Assembly (NCBI RefSeq): GCF_028372415.1
Contig: NC_092872.1
Location: forward strand, 87,828,613-87,892,612
Source: Notamacropus eugenii
Lineage: Eukaryota > Chordata > Mammalia > Diprotodontia > Macropodidae
Reading direction: 5' to 3'
DNA length: 64,000 nucleotides
Shown here: piece after piece, positions 45,261 through 58,554 of the stretch
How positions within the stretch are numbered: position 1 is the stretch's first letter
Layout of the letters: every line of letters starts with the position of its first letter
The notes under the pieces: model-generated
The model's input: only the letters and a program-made list of their open reading frames with translations
What the model was told of the DNA's origin: nothing
Databases searched by the model: none
Translations under genes and position numbers: made by a program

Positions 45261-48234
45261 GTTAAATTTTATATTTTCAAAATACTAGTGTGAAAAAGTG
45301 TTTTTGCTTAGCTTAAATAAGTACATTAAACTGTGTGGATCTTTGACAAGGCAATGTACATGTCATGTTTGAAACCCAATTGACATAATATAGCTAATGT
45401 AATGTGAAAATTTCTGATTTCTGTTGGTTTCAAAAGTCACAGGTGCTACTGATATTGTGATTTGTTGCTTACATTTATAATGGAAGGAAATGCTAAATAT
45501 CAATTGTAGTTTGTTGGAAATAAAGATGTAATTTTTTTTCCCGTTCAAATTCATGGAAATTCATGGGTGTTTGAAATCTTACATGGACCTCAGCTTAAAA
45601 ACACTTTCCCTGACTCATTTGTTGAGAAGGTGCTGATCTGCGTTTGTCTAGAGAGTTTCCTTTTCTGGGAGTTCTTAGGACAAGTGAAATTAGAGATTGA
45701 GCCCCTGTCAGCGGTCATTATGAGCATAACTCTACTAGCCCTGTGTAACAAAAACAACAGTAATAATTTGCTTGTAACCCTCAAGACTGTGAGAAATGAT
45801 TTAGTATTGAAATTATAAAAAAAAAAATCTTAAGAATTTTGGTCCACTCACATAATTTGAAGTTTCATACTGTGACTAAGTGTTGGTATCTGTATTTCAC
45901 TAACAAAATTTAGAATTAAAAATCAAAATTTACTGGGGTGGGTGGGGGTGAGGCACAATAGAGTGGGGAGGAGAAATGGGACCAACAGTGGACTGAAGTG
46001 GGAAGAATTTTTAATATACTGAGTTCTTTTGGCACATGTAAGATACTTTTTTTGTGGAATTTTTATTTACATAATTTCAGAAATTACATACCTTGTTGCA
46101 GATGTTTTTATGCCTGTTGGAATAGTATAAATTTCAAAAGCAAGAAGTTGTCATTGGAAAATATTTGGCAGTTTTACGTTACAAGGGCATTTTATGCGTT
46201 GCCAAATATCATATAGTATGTATGTTAATCACTTTCGATTGTTCATATTGTGGGATTTTAAAATTGTTGATTTCTAGGGGTGGGATCTCTTAAGACCTAG
46301 CAGAACAGTAGAGCAGCAAAACTGACTGGCATGAATCCTGGCTTTACGAAGCTCTGTATGTTCTTATTATTACGTGTATTTTTTTTCCAGTGAGTGCTAA
46401 TTTGCATAGTTTAATACTTCTTAGATGTTATAAGATTACTGCAGAATTACTGGCTGCCTCACTGAAATCAGTTGTCGCAGTTGGCAAACAGAATAAAATT
46501 GGTAGTGGGATTCATTGACATTACCAGGTTACCAACTTTACATTTTAAGCTCTTGCTCAGTATTTACTTTAATTTTAGAGATAGAAAATGCATATTCTTA
46601 AGTTTAAATGTAATTAGTCTGATTCTAAGGAGGATCCCTTCTAATACAAATATTTACATGGTTTGTTGAAGTACCAGTAGCATGAGTTTATTCTTGGAAA
46701 AAACTTCTGCTAATAGTAAATAAAATTTCTCTTAATTTCTCTTTAACCATTTAATCTAGAGTATATTAAATGGGCCTCCAAATTTGATTTTGTTTTGTTG
46801 TTAGCATCTTAAGTTAGTCTCCTAAAAATCAGAATTGGTTTTCAAAGTTATAATTGATAGCTGTTAAATCATAGGCTTTATTTCTCATTTCTTCATGACC
46901 CCTCCACCATTATATCCATAGTGAACATTGGCATTTCAAAACTGTCACCCTATATTATATAAGCTGTTTTACTGCCTAGTTTCTTTTAAATCTATAATAA
47001 GTTTAATTTTTACTTCTGAATTATCAACTGTTGCAGTTTATTTGGTTTTGATTTGCTTAGATTATTTCTGTGACTTTAGTTAAGATTTGAATCCAAAGCT
47101 GACTTCAGTGGTTTAAAAAATAAAATATGGGCCATTAAAACCTTTTCATTTTTTTAGTTGACACTTAAGAAAATTTATGTTTGCTTTATGGCAGAAGCAG
47201 GCAAGTAAACTTTACTGGGAAAAAAGGACGTGAGTTTCTTTACTTTGCCAGAAAAAATGATGCCTTTTGAGGGTTGGGTTTGTTTAATGTCACCAAATGA
47301 TACATCTTTAATAACAGATGAGTTTTCTGAATAGCAAAATAGTATATCCAACTTTTGTATCATATAGTTGGGAAAGATCTTGGTATTACTTCAGATATCA
47401 AGTAGCTATTGTGCAAGTAAAGTAGGTCTTGCAAGGTTTGTTGGCTCTATTAAAACTTTAATTTTAATTGATTTTTACATTTTAAGAAATATTGTAATAA
47501 CAGGAAACACATTTACTACCAGTGTGATCATGATAGGAAGAACTCAGTGTTGCTGCACGTAATCCTTTGTAATATTCAAACTGCTATTAGAACCAGGAAC
47601 TGATGCTAATAGATTTGAATGGTTTCCTAAGTATGCCACATAAAGGAACTGAAGTGATCAAAAATCAGATGAAATTTTGGAATATTACATACATGTATAC
47701 TCTGGAGTATTAGAAAAATATTTCCTAAACTTTGCACATGTGAATAGTTATTACATGGGAAACTTAAGTGCTAGTGTTTTTTTCCCTTTATTAAATATAC
47801 AATATATATTATGTATTATATATAAACATACACACACCAAAAGTATTGCTTGACTGAAATTTTTTTCAGTATGATAGTATTCTTAATTTCTTCTGTGTTC
47901 CAAAATTTCTTCTCTGACCTTTCATTTGAGTTATGTTTTGCAAACCTCCCTCCTTGGCATTATGGGTTTCATCAATATATTTTAAGCATAGAAATATTCT
48001 TTGGTCACATTTTCTTAGGAAGGCAGTTTTGTAACATTATATATAGAGTTAATTATGGGTAGTAGGTACAAATACTGCCCATACTGCTCTCTGTAAAAAG
48101 GGAATGACAGATAAGAGGAAGTTGGGGCCCGGACATGTTGTGTTTATTTTTTGATTAATAGGTCCAAAGTGACTGAATTTACGATGTGTATTCCAATGTG
48201 TGATGGTCATATTTACTTCTGAATATAGTTTACA

Positions 48235-48430
48235 AAATAACTTTGTGTCCCTGAGCAAGTCACTTAATCTGTCTGCATCAGCTTTCTTCATTTGAAGATG
48301 GGCATGATAATAGTACCTACCTTATAGGGTTGTGGAGATGAAATGAGATATTTATAACCAGATGAGATAAGATTTGTCAAGTGTTTTGCAAACCTCAAAG
48401 TGCTATGTAAAATGCTTACTATTAATATTA
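48235..48430 (+). repeat. MIR, sense
   Basis: CCCTGAGCAAGTCACTTAAT, TTAGTTTCC-like core, TAGTACCTACCTTATAGGGT and AAGTGTTTTGCAAACCTCAA. Confidence 0.75.
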
Positions 48431-48489
48431 TACTATTATTATTTACTCAGAATTGTGTAATTTGTTTTGTACAAAAAATTAGAAAAGTT

Positions 48490-49000
48490 ATTTCAGTTCA
48501 TTAATAAGTACGTAAATGCTCGTTGTTATGCTGGCTTCTGGGGGTGTAGATACAAGATGTGAGACATGATTCTTACCCTTGAGGAATGTAGCATATAGTT
48601 GGAGACAGGAAGAGAGAACCTCAAACCAGTTAAGAAACAGTAATTAAATTCTGAACCATATGGTCCTGACAGATACATAGGATTGAGGAGAGAAATGGGA
48701 GAGGTTAAATCTGGAATACATAGAGCTACCTGGATGGAATTTTATCTGAGTCTTAAGAAGAAAGGAATAGTAGAATTTTAGGGGGGATAGGGAAGAAGAG
48801 TTATTTTGGGAAGGGAAATGACAAACATAAGATAAGGAGATGGGAAATGAGGATGGTATTTGTGTTGGAGGAGGGGAGACAGGGAGATAGGAAGGTGTTT
48901 GTTGGACAGAAGTGGAATTGGATAAGATTAGATATTGTGGCACCAGAGTATGTAAAAGACTTTGGAGATGAGGCAAAATTTAGACATGGACTTGGTAGTA
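48490..49000 (-). mobile_element. L2/L3 LINE fragment, antisense
   Basis: ACATGATTCTTACCCTTGAG, GGAATGTAGCATATAGTTGG, TTTTATCTGAGTCTTAAGAA and ATGTAAAAGACTTTGGAG give the antisense L2/L3 pattern. Confidence 0.65.
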
Positions 49001-49269
49001 GCAATAGTTTATTATGATTGTTTATTCTTAAAATCTCTTTCCATCTTGGATTTTTTCATTTTGTTTTCCTGGCTTTTTCTTTTTGATTTTTTTTTTTAAA
49101 GTTCAAAAGTCTTATCTGTTTTGCACAGTTAAAATTAATTTCACATTAAATTGTTGAATGTTTAACAGAAACCTTCTCCACCTTGAAGAGTTAAGTATTC
49201 TCTTCCCGAAGACTCTCTTCAGGGCTGGCCGCTGTTGTCATGACCCTTCTTTTATAGGAACAGCAAGAG

Positions 49270-49430
49270 ATAAATAGTGTGGATAGCATGCTGAGCTTAA
49301 GTGTCAAGAATGCTTGGGTTCAAGTTGGACCGTGGACAAGCCACTTACTTAACCACTAAAAGCCTCAGTTTCCTCATCTGAAAAATGAGAGGATTGGACT
49401 ATATGTTCTCTTGGGAACCTTCCAACTCTG
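49270..49430 (+). repeat. MIR, sense
   Basis: GTCAAGAATGCTTGGGTTCA, AAAGCCTCAGTTTCCTCATC and TGAGAGGATTGGACTATATG. Confidence 0.75.
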
Positions 49431-49439
49431 AATTAGGAG

Positions 49440-51740
49440 GAGTTTGTGTGTTCTTTTCTCCTTGTCTTTTCCCATGTCCATGCTCCATCAGCTTTCATTT
49501 AACAGCTTCACTTCTTACTAATTGTGCTACTGTGCTTTTCTTATGCTGTCTTGATCCTTATTGCCATCCACTGATCTGCCCTACTCTCTTGATTGATCTT
49601 CATCCCTGGTTTATACTTTCTATTTCCTTTGAAAAATGCTTAATTGAGGCCTTTTTCTACTTATTAGTATTCATTTGCTTTGATTTCTTTTCATATCTTG
49701 GCTGGACTTTGCCACTCCCATGAACTTCCTCTTCACTTTGGTCACACAGCTTAGATTTTTCACCTGAAGCTCTTGTGCATCAAGATCCATCCTTGCCTCT
49801 GAAGTTCCCTTCTAAATTTTCTTTCCTGCCTCCTTGCTCACAGGAACTGCTTTTCAACCTTTTTATATTAATCTCTTGATCCTTCCCTTTTTTCCATGTT
49901 AGTTACCACTGTTCTAGTTTTACTTTTGTCTTCAGTCTTGACCCTTGATCATTTCAACAGTTTATGCCCTCTACCTTTCAGGACCCTCCTGACACCCCTC
50001 CCCCCCCCCCCCCCCCATTCCTGGGTTGTAAATACTTATATATTTTTTTTGTTGATGCACTTTTATTTTTTCCACAGCTTAGTATAAGAGAAAAAGCACT
50101 AGACTTCAATGAGAAGACTGTTTGAGTCATAGCCCTGCTACTTTGTAATTGTAACTTTGGGCACTTAACCTCTCTATCAGCTTTTTAATTTATAAAGGGG
50201 TTAGTTAAAGAACTAAGGACTCTTAGCTGTATCAATTCCTAATGTCCCTACCTCTGTCCCTATTCTGCTCTGCATATGTAGATGACCTTGCCTTCTACTT
50301 GACTAAGATTAAGGCCATCTTATTGTCAGCTCCCTCATATTCTCCACTCCATACTCCATGTTTCTTTTCTATTATAGAAGAATTAAGTAACTGTCCTTGC
50401 CAAGGCTAACCTCTTCAGTGCCTTATGTTCTCCTCTTCCTTCTGAGTCCTTCTTTTATTGATCATTTCCTCCTCTTCTTTAATGCTTCCCTCTCTACTAG
50501 AACCTTTAAAAAATAAGTTTAATTGCTGCCTTCTTGTTTTCACATCACTCACTTCTGGATTTGCTCTTATTTTATCCTTCCTCTCTCCCATGCACCCTTC
50601 CATCTGACAACTAAAAAAAGACAAAACTAAGCCATCTAAAATCAAAGAATATATCGGACAGTTCATAAAACATTCTGTACCTTTTACCAGTTCTTTCACT
50701 TAGACCTGTGCTTATTTAACTGTTCTAATTTATGTTCTTTTGTCTTGGGAATTTTATTCATTCCCATGGCTTTAATTATCATCTCTGCCATGAATTCCCA
50801 AATCTACATAATAGCTAAAACCAAACAGTATACTGAACTCCAGCCCTATGTTTTCTGCAACTCTACCAGGCTGTCATATTGGTAATCTTCAACTTAACTT
50901 GTCTTAAAACTGAACTCATTTCCCTCAGACTCCATGTCTCCTTTTCCTCACAGAACTTTCCTAGTTACATGATCGTCCTGTGTAGTCACTTAGATGCAGA
51001 CCCTCTGTTTTGGGCTCTTTTCCTCCCACCCCATACAGCTGTTTGCCAGGTCCTGTAGAATCAGTAAAGTGTTCCACGGTATCTTTTGTATTTTTCTGTA
51101 CTGATTGTCCTTATCCCAGGCTTATCCTAGGCTTTCTTCTGCCTTTAGTCTTTTCTCTATATGGGCCATCCTTCATGGCTCCCATAAAAATAATCTTGTT
51201 CTACGGGTATGACCATATCATTAGCCTGCTCAGAAGTCTTCCATTTGCTTATATTACAAAAGCCATACTGCTTCCTTGGCTGACTATTCAAAGCACTCCA
51301 TAAACTGGTTCCAATACACCTTTTCAATTTTGTTGTGTATTATTTCTCTTAACACATACTCTGGCCACCCTAGAGCAGTAGATGGTCTCTGAGCTCATTT
51401 TGTCCTTTTGTACATTAGTGATTTCATTTCCTATTTCCTGAAGCCTCTCTCATTAAATCTTGTTCATCGAAATTACTTTTATTTAGTGTTCAGCTTGGGT
51501 GCCACCTTTTCCATGAAACCTTCCCTGACCTTTCTCTTTACTCTTCCTTAAAACTGAAAATGATCTCTTACCTATTACTTTGTTTAGGTTATTATCTTTG
51601 CTCCACTGCTCATCCCTAGTTAGACTGTAAAATCCTCAAGGGCTGTGTTGTGTTGTTTTTTGTTTTTCATTTTTGTGTCTTTTGTACCCAGAATAGTACT
51701 TTTGAATATATAGTAGGTACTTATTGAATATGCTTAATTT
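49440..51740 (+). mobile_element. Long L2 LINE fragment, sense (about 2.3 kb)
   Basis: The longest LINE remnant of the window. GATGACCTTGCCTTCTACTT and AAGGCCATCTTATTGTCAGC near 50.3 kb come from the ORF2 region. TGAAACCTTCCCTGACCTTT and TAGTAGGTACTTATTGAATA mark the 3' end. It includes a C run at about 49998-50017. All frames are broken. Confidence 0.75.
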
Positions 51741-52524
51741 GAATATGTCATATTCAGCAGAATTCTTCTGAATACAAAATGTAATGCTGTTTCTGAGCTT
51801 GTTGGTCTTAGAATATTGATTACATATGATTATAGTATGACAAATTTAATTAACCATGAAAGGGACCATAATTTCAGATTAAAATATTTAATATTTTAAG
51901 TTCACTGACTGTGATATTGTAATTTTCTGCAACAATTTTTCCTTGAATATAGACATAGATGTGATGCAGGTTTCCAGATTTGCCCCAAGCATAGTGCGAA
52001 GACTTGATTCCCCAAACATGGCTTTAGGTGCCATAATCACATCTTTTTACCTTCTGCATCTGGAAGTATAATGGTGGGACTTAGGTCCTGTTATTGAATT
52101 TTCTATAATTTTAAACCGAAATCTGAAAAGGCTTTTAATCAAAGTTAGGCTGTTGTGGGGAAAATACCCAGTGAAGCCAGATTAGTTGGATAAGTTTTAG
52201 TCCTTGGAGTCCCCACAGTTGTTGGGTTGGGCCCCAGAGAGGTGTTAAGTCTAAAAATAGTCTGGGGAAGTGAAGATTTGGGATCAGCTAGCAGAAAGAG
52301 AATGACATGTTATGGAATAATAGTAATAATACATATTCATGCCCTGAAATGAGGTTTTTTTGTAGGCAGGTAGCTGTTTACTCTGTTCTCCATGTTTGGC
52401 CCTTCAGCAAAAACAGAAATGCAGGCAGCAGTAATACCATTTCTTTATATAGAATGCAAAATTTAAGTGTTATGCTGTATAGCATTACTGTGCAACTTTT
52501 AAAACTTTTTTTTTCTCTTCTTAG

Positions 52525-52769
52525 GTCTTAGTGGCGCAATGGCTAGTATAAGCGTTCGTTCAAGTACTCCAGGCTCTCCTACTCATGTAAGCAGTGGATC
52601 GAATGCTAGTCGAAGGAGAAATGGACTCCATGATGTCGATTTGAACACTTTCATATCAGAAGAAATGGCACTCCACTTGGACAATGGTGGAACTAGAAAG
52701 CGTACCTCAGCCCAATGTGGCGATGTCATTACAGACTCACCAACTCATAAACGCAACAGAATGATCTAA
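52525..52769 (+). CDS. HAPSTR1: HAPSTR1 terminal coding exon 4 (residues 194-274, stop TAA)
   Basis: The last coding exon, starting after a TTTTTTTCTCTTCTTAG acceptor that ends at 52524. It encodes GLSGAMASISVRSSTPGSPT, a Ser/Thr-Pro-rich tail with several possible proline-directed phosphorylation sites, then SSGSNASRRRNGLHDVDLNT, an acidic/hydrophobic EEMALHL segment and the basic C-terminus THKRNRMI. The stop TAA is at 52767-52769. The C-terminal residues match the known family C-terminus, so the protein is complete in this window. The exon continues into the 3' UTR without an intron. Confidence 0.97.
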
Positions 52770-54394
52770 ACTGCAAAATTTTCAAACCCACCATGCTGCT
52801 TGAAAGCCACTTGATCCTCAACATACTATTGAAAAAGAAAACATGAGGCCATCTTCCCTTGTTCACTGTTTAAGACAAGTGAATTCAATAATGATTGCCA
52901 TAAAGGAAGTTTTAGGTATTACAGTAGATGCCTCTTGTAACTATGGCTTTCTTAAACTATAATCCTAGCAGAGGACATCAGATATTGTGTAGTAGTTAGC
53001 AAGATCATCATAGGCAAACATGTATCCGTTCCAAGGCTAAAAGTGACCTTACTTGTATTCTTAAAGGGAAAGGAAATATCAGATGTTTATTTGGTTATAG
53101 AATGCTTTTTTGTCCTTTATTTCCTGCTGTGTTGAGTATTTTGCTTCAACAGTATTTGCCAGTTGACTGAAATTGTCTAAAACATGACTTGGCATCTTTG
53201 TCAAATCTGCAGGCTTCCATTTTCGCAGCACTGTACCATGCACCTAGTTTCTATATAGTAACAGTGTGCAAGTTATAAATATTGGATTGTGCCCTTTTTA
53301 GTTTTAAAAGCAGTTGATAATTCTGGTGATTGTGTGATAATGTAAAGAGGTGCTATGATGGTCATGCAATTAATACTTAATATTGAATCAATACAAGGAT
53401 CTTTATTGGATTCACTTTGTGTGTTTTAGTGCTCTAAAAGTAGCAATATTAAACTTTTCCCCAATTAACCTCATAGACTTTAAAATTTTCAGTTTTGAAA
53501 TGATATAATGTACTTATTTACATGCCGGTACTGTTCTTGTGGTAAGTGTAAGCACTGCAGACTACACTCTGAATGACCTAAATTTAGAGAGGTTGTGAAA
53601 TTTGAAAATAGGCTTCCTTTTGGGTTCAGTATTAGTGAAGGGGTAGGTATTGTATGCAACTATATATCCAGTTTTACATTTCTCATAAATACCCGTGTTT
53701 GTGGCAGGTGTTAACTTTGGGCTGGGTGGAGGGTAAAGATAGGTATTTTGCCTGCTAATGAACAAGATATGATCACTGTTTAAATAAAAGGGGGGATGGG
53801 AGGGAAAACCAATTGGAATATCATTCTTAAAAAGGTGGAATCTCAGGCAGGTTCTGTAATTGTTAGATAGACCTAAACAAAAGTTCTTGCAAATCGACTC
53901 CTGGACAAATGTAAGACCTCGTATAGCTACAATGTTTTGAAGCATGTTTTCTCTTCATCATCTAATACCTTGAACCAGATGTAAGTGTTCTTTAGACGAA
54001 TAACTTAATGTAACTTACTAAATGGCATTCTTACATCACGTGGGACAAAGATAAGAGTGTTTCCTTGCCCATTATCAGTTATTTCCTGTTTTTATCTCAA
54101 GACCATTGCAAATCAATGTAGGGATTTTCCAATAATTAATTACAGCACTTAGTTAAAGTTTGCAGTTTATTGAACCACTTTATAGATTTGTGAAGACTTA
54201 AATGAAATTTGGCACTAAAGTTGACCATAATACTCATTGGCCTAGTAGGATGCGAATGGAATTTTGAAAGTTTGCAACAATTTCAAATTCTGGACTCCTT
54301 TTTTGACCTTATTTTTCATGCTTGAGCTTGAAATGAAAATCCATTCTAAGACAAAAATTTAGGCATTGTTTTAAAAATCATCCATTTTTGCAAA

Positions 54395-54495
54395 ACACTC
54401 TCTCTTTCTCCTCCTCCCCTTCTCCCCCCTACCCTCTTTTTCCCTTCCTCCCTCTCTCTTCCTTCTCTCTCTCTCTTTCTCTCTCTCTCTGCCTC
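54395..54495. repeat. (CT)n/CCTTC low-complexity tract in the 3' UTR
   Basis: About 100 bp of C and T, including CTCTCTCTCTC runs, within the presumed 3' UTR. It could bind pyrimidine-tract proteins. Confidence 0.85.
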
Positions 54496-55621
54496 TTGTA
54501 AGGAATACAGTTGCAGATGGAATTATAGTGCTCTGTCATATTTAACCTGAAACGGAAAATGCCTATGTATTATGAACACTTTTCCCAGCCTTCCACTTAA
54601 TAAGAAATGCATCTAGGATCATCTTTGTTTTTCTATTGCTTGTAAATTGAATACTGAAATTGGGGTGTATTGAATGTGATGCTAAGAGTGGTTGGCGCTC
54701 CTTTGCCTAAGAGAGCTTGAGGTAGTGGAACACATTGATTAATCCATCCCTTATGTACTTTTGTTCTAGCTCCTCTATTCCAAGTTGAGTAACAATTTTT
54801 TATTTTTTGTTTTAAGTTGGTGCTCTGAACCTTAGTCCTAGTACCCTTTACACTAAATTGTCAAATTTTGATAAACTTGTGCCATTTTCTTTGGTAAGAG
54901 AAAGCAGGTCTTAATGTCTGCCAGAACACAATTTATAAGCCTGACAGGCTCCATTAAACTTTTTTAAACTTTAATATTGGCTACTTTTTTTCAATTTCAT
55001 TTTATCTCCAATGTTACTTGTCACTTAAAGTACTTCCTTTCCCTTTTCCTACTCCTGTGCCCCAGTCCTTATATTTGCCATCCCTGTACGAAATAAACCT
55101 TTAAGATGCATGTACTCCCCATGAGCAAAATGGGGAATAATTTCTTAAGAGGAAAAATAGGTCCAGCACTTAGGATTTTGAAGCCTTTCTTGTGCCAGTT
55201 TTGAAACAAATCATGGAAGATTTTGCGTGTTACATTTTGTGATTTTTTTGTTTGTTTTTGGGATAATAGCACTTAGAAGACATTTTTAGTCTTTTAAGAA
55301 CAGTGTACATTGAACTTAAAACATGGTTTAGTTTGGGAAACCAGAACTTCTTAATCGTGCTTGATCCTTTGATCCTTTAACCTCCACAGCTGATCAGTTC
55401 TGTTTCCATGTAGGCAGACTTAATTTGGCATGAGTGGGTTCAGTACATCTTACACTGCAGTGACCTGAGGTTGGCTAAAGTATTAAAATCTTAAAAATTA
55501 TAATGTCTTAAGATACAAAATAAAATTAATGGAAAATTCGTTTGGCTGAATCTTAAGTCCTGCAGTCAAATTCTTAAATGTGGTTTACCCAACTGGAGTA
55601 TACACCTTAAATCATAATCCT

Positions 55622-55627
55622 AATAAA
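55622..55627 (+). terminator. Candidate HAPSTR1 poly(A) signal AATAAA
   Basis: Canonical hexamer 2.85 kb past the stop. It is followed within about 30-50 nt by a GGGGCTTGTCTGTAGTTTTG stretch resembling a downstream GU-rich element. It is the best of several candidates; the choice cannot be settled from sequence alone. Confidence 0.45.
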
Positions 55628-55660
55628 TATTTAAAAAAACCCAAAACACTGGGGCTTGTC

Positions 55661-58330
55661 TGTAGTTTTGTTTCGAGCCATTATACCTGTAGCACTAATT
55701 GATATAAACCAATGAAATTATTTTCTAAAGGATACCAAAGTTTTGCCAGACTAATAGAATTCATTGATTGAAGTTGCTGATTTTTATGCCTAGTTTTCAG
55801 ATCCAAGGTGTGTAATTTTGAATATCTAAAGACCGAAGAGCTATGCAGTTTTTAAGGTCTTATTTTCTTGCGAGAAGAAAAAAGAGATAGGAAAAATTTA
55901 ACTTGGATTTAATGAATGTCATAATGTAGGTAAAGTGAAAATGCCATGAAATGACTTAGATTTTGGGGAGAAAAAATGACTTTTTTTAGAAAATCAGAGT
56001 AAAGAGAAAGTAGTTAGAGATTTGATACTCAGCATAGTTGAGGGGTCACTGTGAAAGGAAAAGTGAGTAAAGCATGGCCTAAGGATTAAAAATGAATGAA
56101 CATCATTATGTATTAAAAGTAAAAATGCCAAGAAATTATTCATTTGGTGTCTAAACGGCAGCCTTAAGTTTAGGAAATTAATGGGAAGTTGACATTTGGT
56201 ATTTAATACACGTGAGAGTATGAGCTTTTTTAAATAGTTAGATTTGACATTAACAGATTATCACTTTTCATTTTTTTTTTTTTTGGTGAGGATAGTAATA
56301 ATTTGCCCAAAGTCACACAACTCTTTATTGACAGATTATTGACGCTAGAGTTGAGATTTCCTGATTTCCTGATCCTTTCTCCTTTGCAAACGGTGGCCCA
56401 AGATGAGTTCTTTACTTAACCAGTTACATTTGGCAGTTGTAGCTTGTTCCCATTTTTGTTACCACTCTCCCTAGATCCAGTGGCAGTGGAGTGGTAGGGA
56501 TGATGAATTATTTTGCCAAACTTAAAGGAAATCGATTTCCTTTCAGTAACAAGCTTCCATCGTGCAGAGGTGTTAAATGAATAGCAGTCTGAACCGGATT
56601 AAATTGTAATTGAGAAATGTTTAAAGGTAAAATACAACATAGATAATGTTAATTTGTAGTTTTCTAAGCATATATATCACTTGCAAGAAACTTTTTATGT
56701 GAATTTGATGCCATTGCCCTAGTGTTTTTTATTTAATTGCATAATTTGAGGCACATATATGCTGCTAGGTAATATACAGTTGGATCCCAGTAACTGATAT
56801 CAAATCAATTTATGCATACATGATAACATAGTACAATTTTCCATGCTCCACGTTTTTGAGTGAATAGTGTGACGGATTTTTGACAAAATCTAAGGGTTGG
56901 AAGGCAAAGTTTGTCTTTGTCTTCTACTTCCTGTGTTTCCCTCTCTTCCCCCGTATCTCCTCCCTGAGAACATTCTGCTTAGATTTGTCCTTACCCTTAT
57001 ATTCTGCTTCTCTTACTCCACTATCCCCTCATGTAAAATTAACTTTTTCTTCCTATTAAAACTTAGTATGAAAATTTCTACTCAGATTTTAGACAAGCTA
57101 ATTAATTCATAGCAAGGTATCATTTACCAGTTGGCTTTGAAGGGGGTATTTGCCCTAAAAGAAAAATTTGTTAAAGTGAGAAGGGAGGTTATCTTTTACA
57201 ATTTCCTCATTTTTACAAAGTGACACCACTAATTAAAGTTAACAGTAAGTTAGTGACAGAGCTAAGACTCCAAAGCCAAGACAATAGAACTAGTATTTTC
57301 TTTGTCTTATTCTGTTATTGTGCTTCCTACATCATACTGCTTTTGTTAACCCAAATTGTTGGTCTGTGAGGGAAACCAGTATTTTGATGCTCCTTGCTGA
57401 CTTTGGGCAAGTACAGAGGCAAGACCACTGGCTTCTGGAATCAGAGGACTTGGTTTTGCAATCCCCCCCCGATGCTTAATACATTTGACTTTGTACAAGT
57501 TTACCCAACATCTCTGGGCCTCAGTTTCTTCATTTGTAAAATGACATATTTGGAATAGCCTGTGAAGTTCCCTTCTAGCCCTACGTCTATGTTCCTATGA
57601 TATTTCGCATATCTTTGTCACTGTGCTCTCTAGAACGTGATGAGCAGGTGAATTGGAGGTGGGTTGGAGTGGTGAAGGTGGGGTATTTTCCAAAGAAAAA
57701 CTTTTCTCTCCATTCTGGTAGGGGTCAGCCTTAGAGCCCCTTCTGTGTCCCTTTCTTTAATTCTTTTAGTGTTCCCATATATGCTAAATGTATGCCTGCT
57801 AATAGGAGAACATCTGTAACTGGAGGCATTGTTTCAAGTTGCACTTTTTTAGGACTCTGTCCTCTGTGAGAGTTTGCTGTAATAAATTAGTAAATGCAAG
57901 TACTGTAACTTAATAAATGTGGTTAATTTTGAAAATGAACTAGAACCTGAACTATTGGTTTCTCACAACTGATTTACAGCACTTTTAGTGGCAGGTAGTT
58001 TTAAGCATGATAAAGCATTTTCTATAATCTTTTTTGAAACCTGAAGTGAGACTTTGAATTTTGAAAGTGTTCATTTTTTTATAAGGGATTATCAACTTGT
58101 GTTTTTTTCCACCTGTTAAAAGAAGTTACTAAGGAACACTGACCAATTGCATGTCACTGTCTTGTGATAAACAGTATTGACATTTGTATTGACTGAGTTC
58201 TGCAGCTGCATGGGATGAGTTGTTAGTACAGATTACTACAATGACAGGCTATTTTATTAGATTGAAAAAGTACCATCTTGTGGTGGGAGAGCACTATTGC
58301 TTAGTAATAATTTTTGTTTTGAGTTAAGGT
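55661..58330. other. Downstream flank with MIR fragments
   Basis: AT-rich DNA holding an antisense MIR after a T run (about 56266-56400) and a sense MIR (about 57405-57605, GGGCCTCAGTTTCTTCATTT). It is part of a long 3' UTR isoform if the distal poly(A) signals are used, otherwise intergenic. Confidence 0.6.
57881..57917 (+). terminator. Candidate distal poly(A) signals (two AATAAA)
   Basis: Two canonical hexamers lie 31 bp apart (57881-57886 and 57912-57917), followed by TTAATTTTG-type sequence. They could end a long 3' UTR isoform or be incidental in AT-rich DNA. Confidence 0.35.
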
Positions 58331-58334
58331 GGTA

Positions 58335-58440
58335 TTAGAATCATAGAATGTGAGAACTCAGAAGGTGACCCCAGTCATTAATCTTTTATAGATGGGAAAA
58401 CTGAGGCTTTGGGCAGTGAAGTGTCTGGAGTAAAGTCTAA
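58335..58440 (-). repeat. MIR-type SINE fragment, antisense
   Basis: AGAATCATAGAATGTGAGAA, then GGGAAAACTGAGGCTTTGG. Confidence 0.65.
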
Positions 58441-58554
58441 TATTTGGAGCATGACCACTATGAGTGATTTGCTTTATTAAAATTTATATATGCAGCACCT
58501 AGTCAAGTTTCAACTGGAGAGATGATATGTTGATATGTTAGATGGGTTTGGCAC

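Larger units (their letters stand above)
25192..52524 (+). other. HAPSTR1: HAPSTR1 intron 3 (about 27.3 kb)
   Basis: GTAAAG donor and TTCTTAG acceptor, phase 1. It contains the L2/L3, L1, CR1, hAT-like and SINE remnants listed separately and a large microsatellite. Stretches at about 25.2-26.0, 27.1-28.3, 41.2-42.6, 42.8-44.4, 45.3-48.2 and 51.75-52.5 kb show nothing I can assign beyond AT-rich intronic sequence. Confidence 0.92.
52770..55660 (+). other. HAPSTR1: HAPSTR1 3' UTR (minimal extent; may reach about 57.95 kb)
   Basis: AT-rich sequence, free of obvious repeats apart from a CT tract at 54.4 kb, follows the stop. Candidate poly(A) signals are AATAAA at 53783-53788 (G-rich sequence follows), 55092-55097, 55622-55627 (followed by a GT-rich stretch), 57881-57886 and 57912-57917, plus ATTAAA at 54953-54958. 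I favour an end near 55.65 kb because recognisable MIR fragments begin beyond it, but a longer isoform is possible. Confidence 0.55.

Noticed and set aside
49385..51303. Several 60-110 codon frames at 49.4-51.3 kb that could suggest a nested gene
   Set aside because: The DNA is a long L2 LINE remnant; the frames are fragments of it in different registers.
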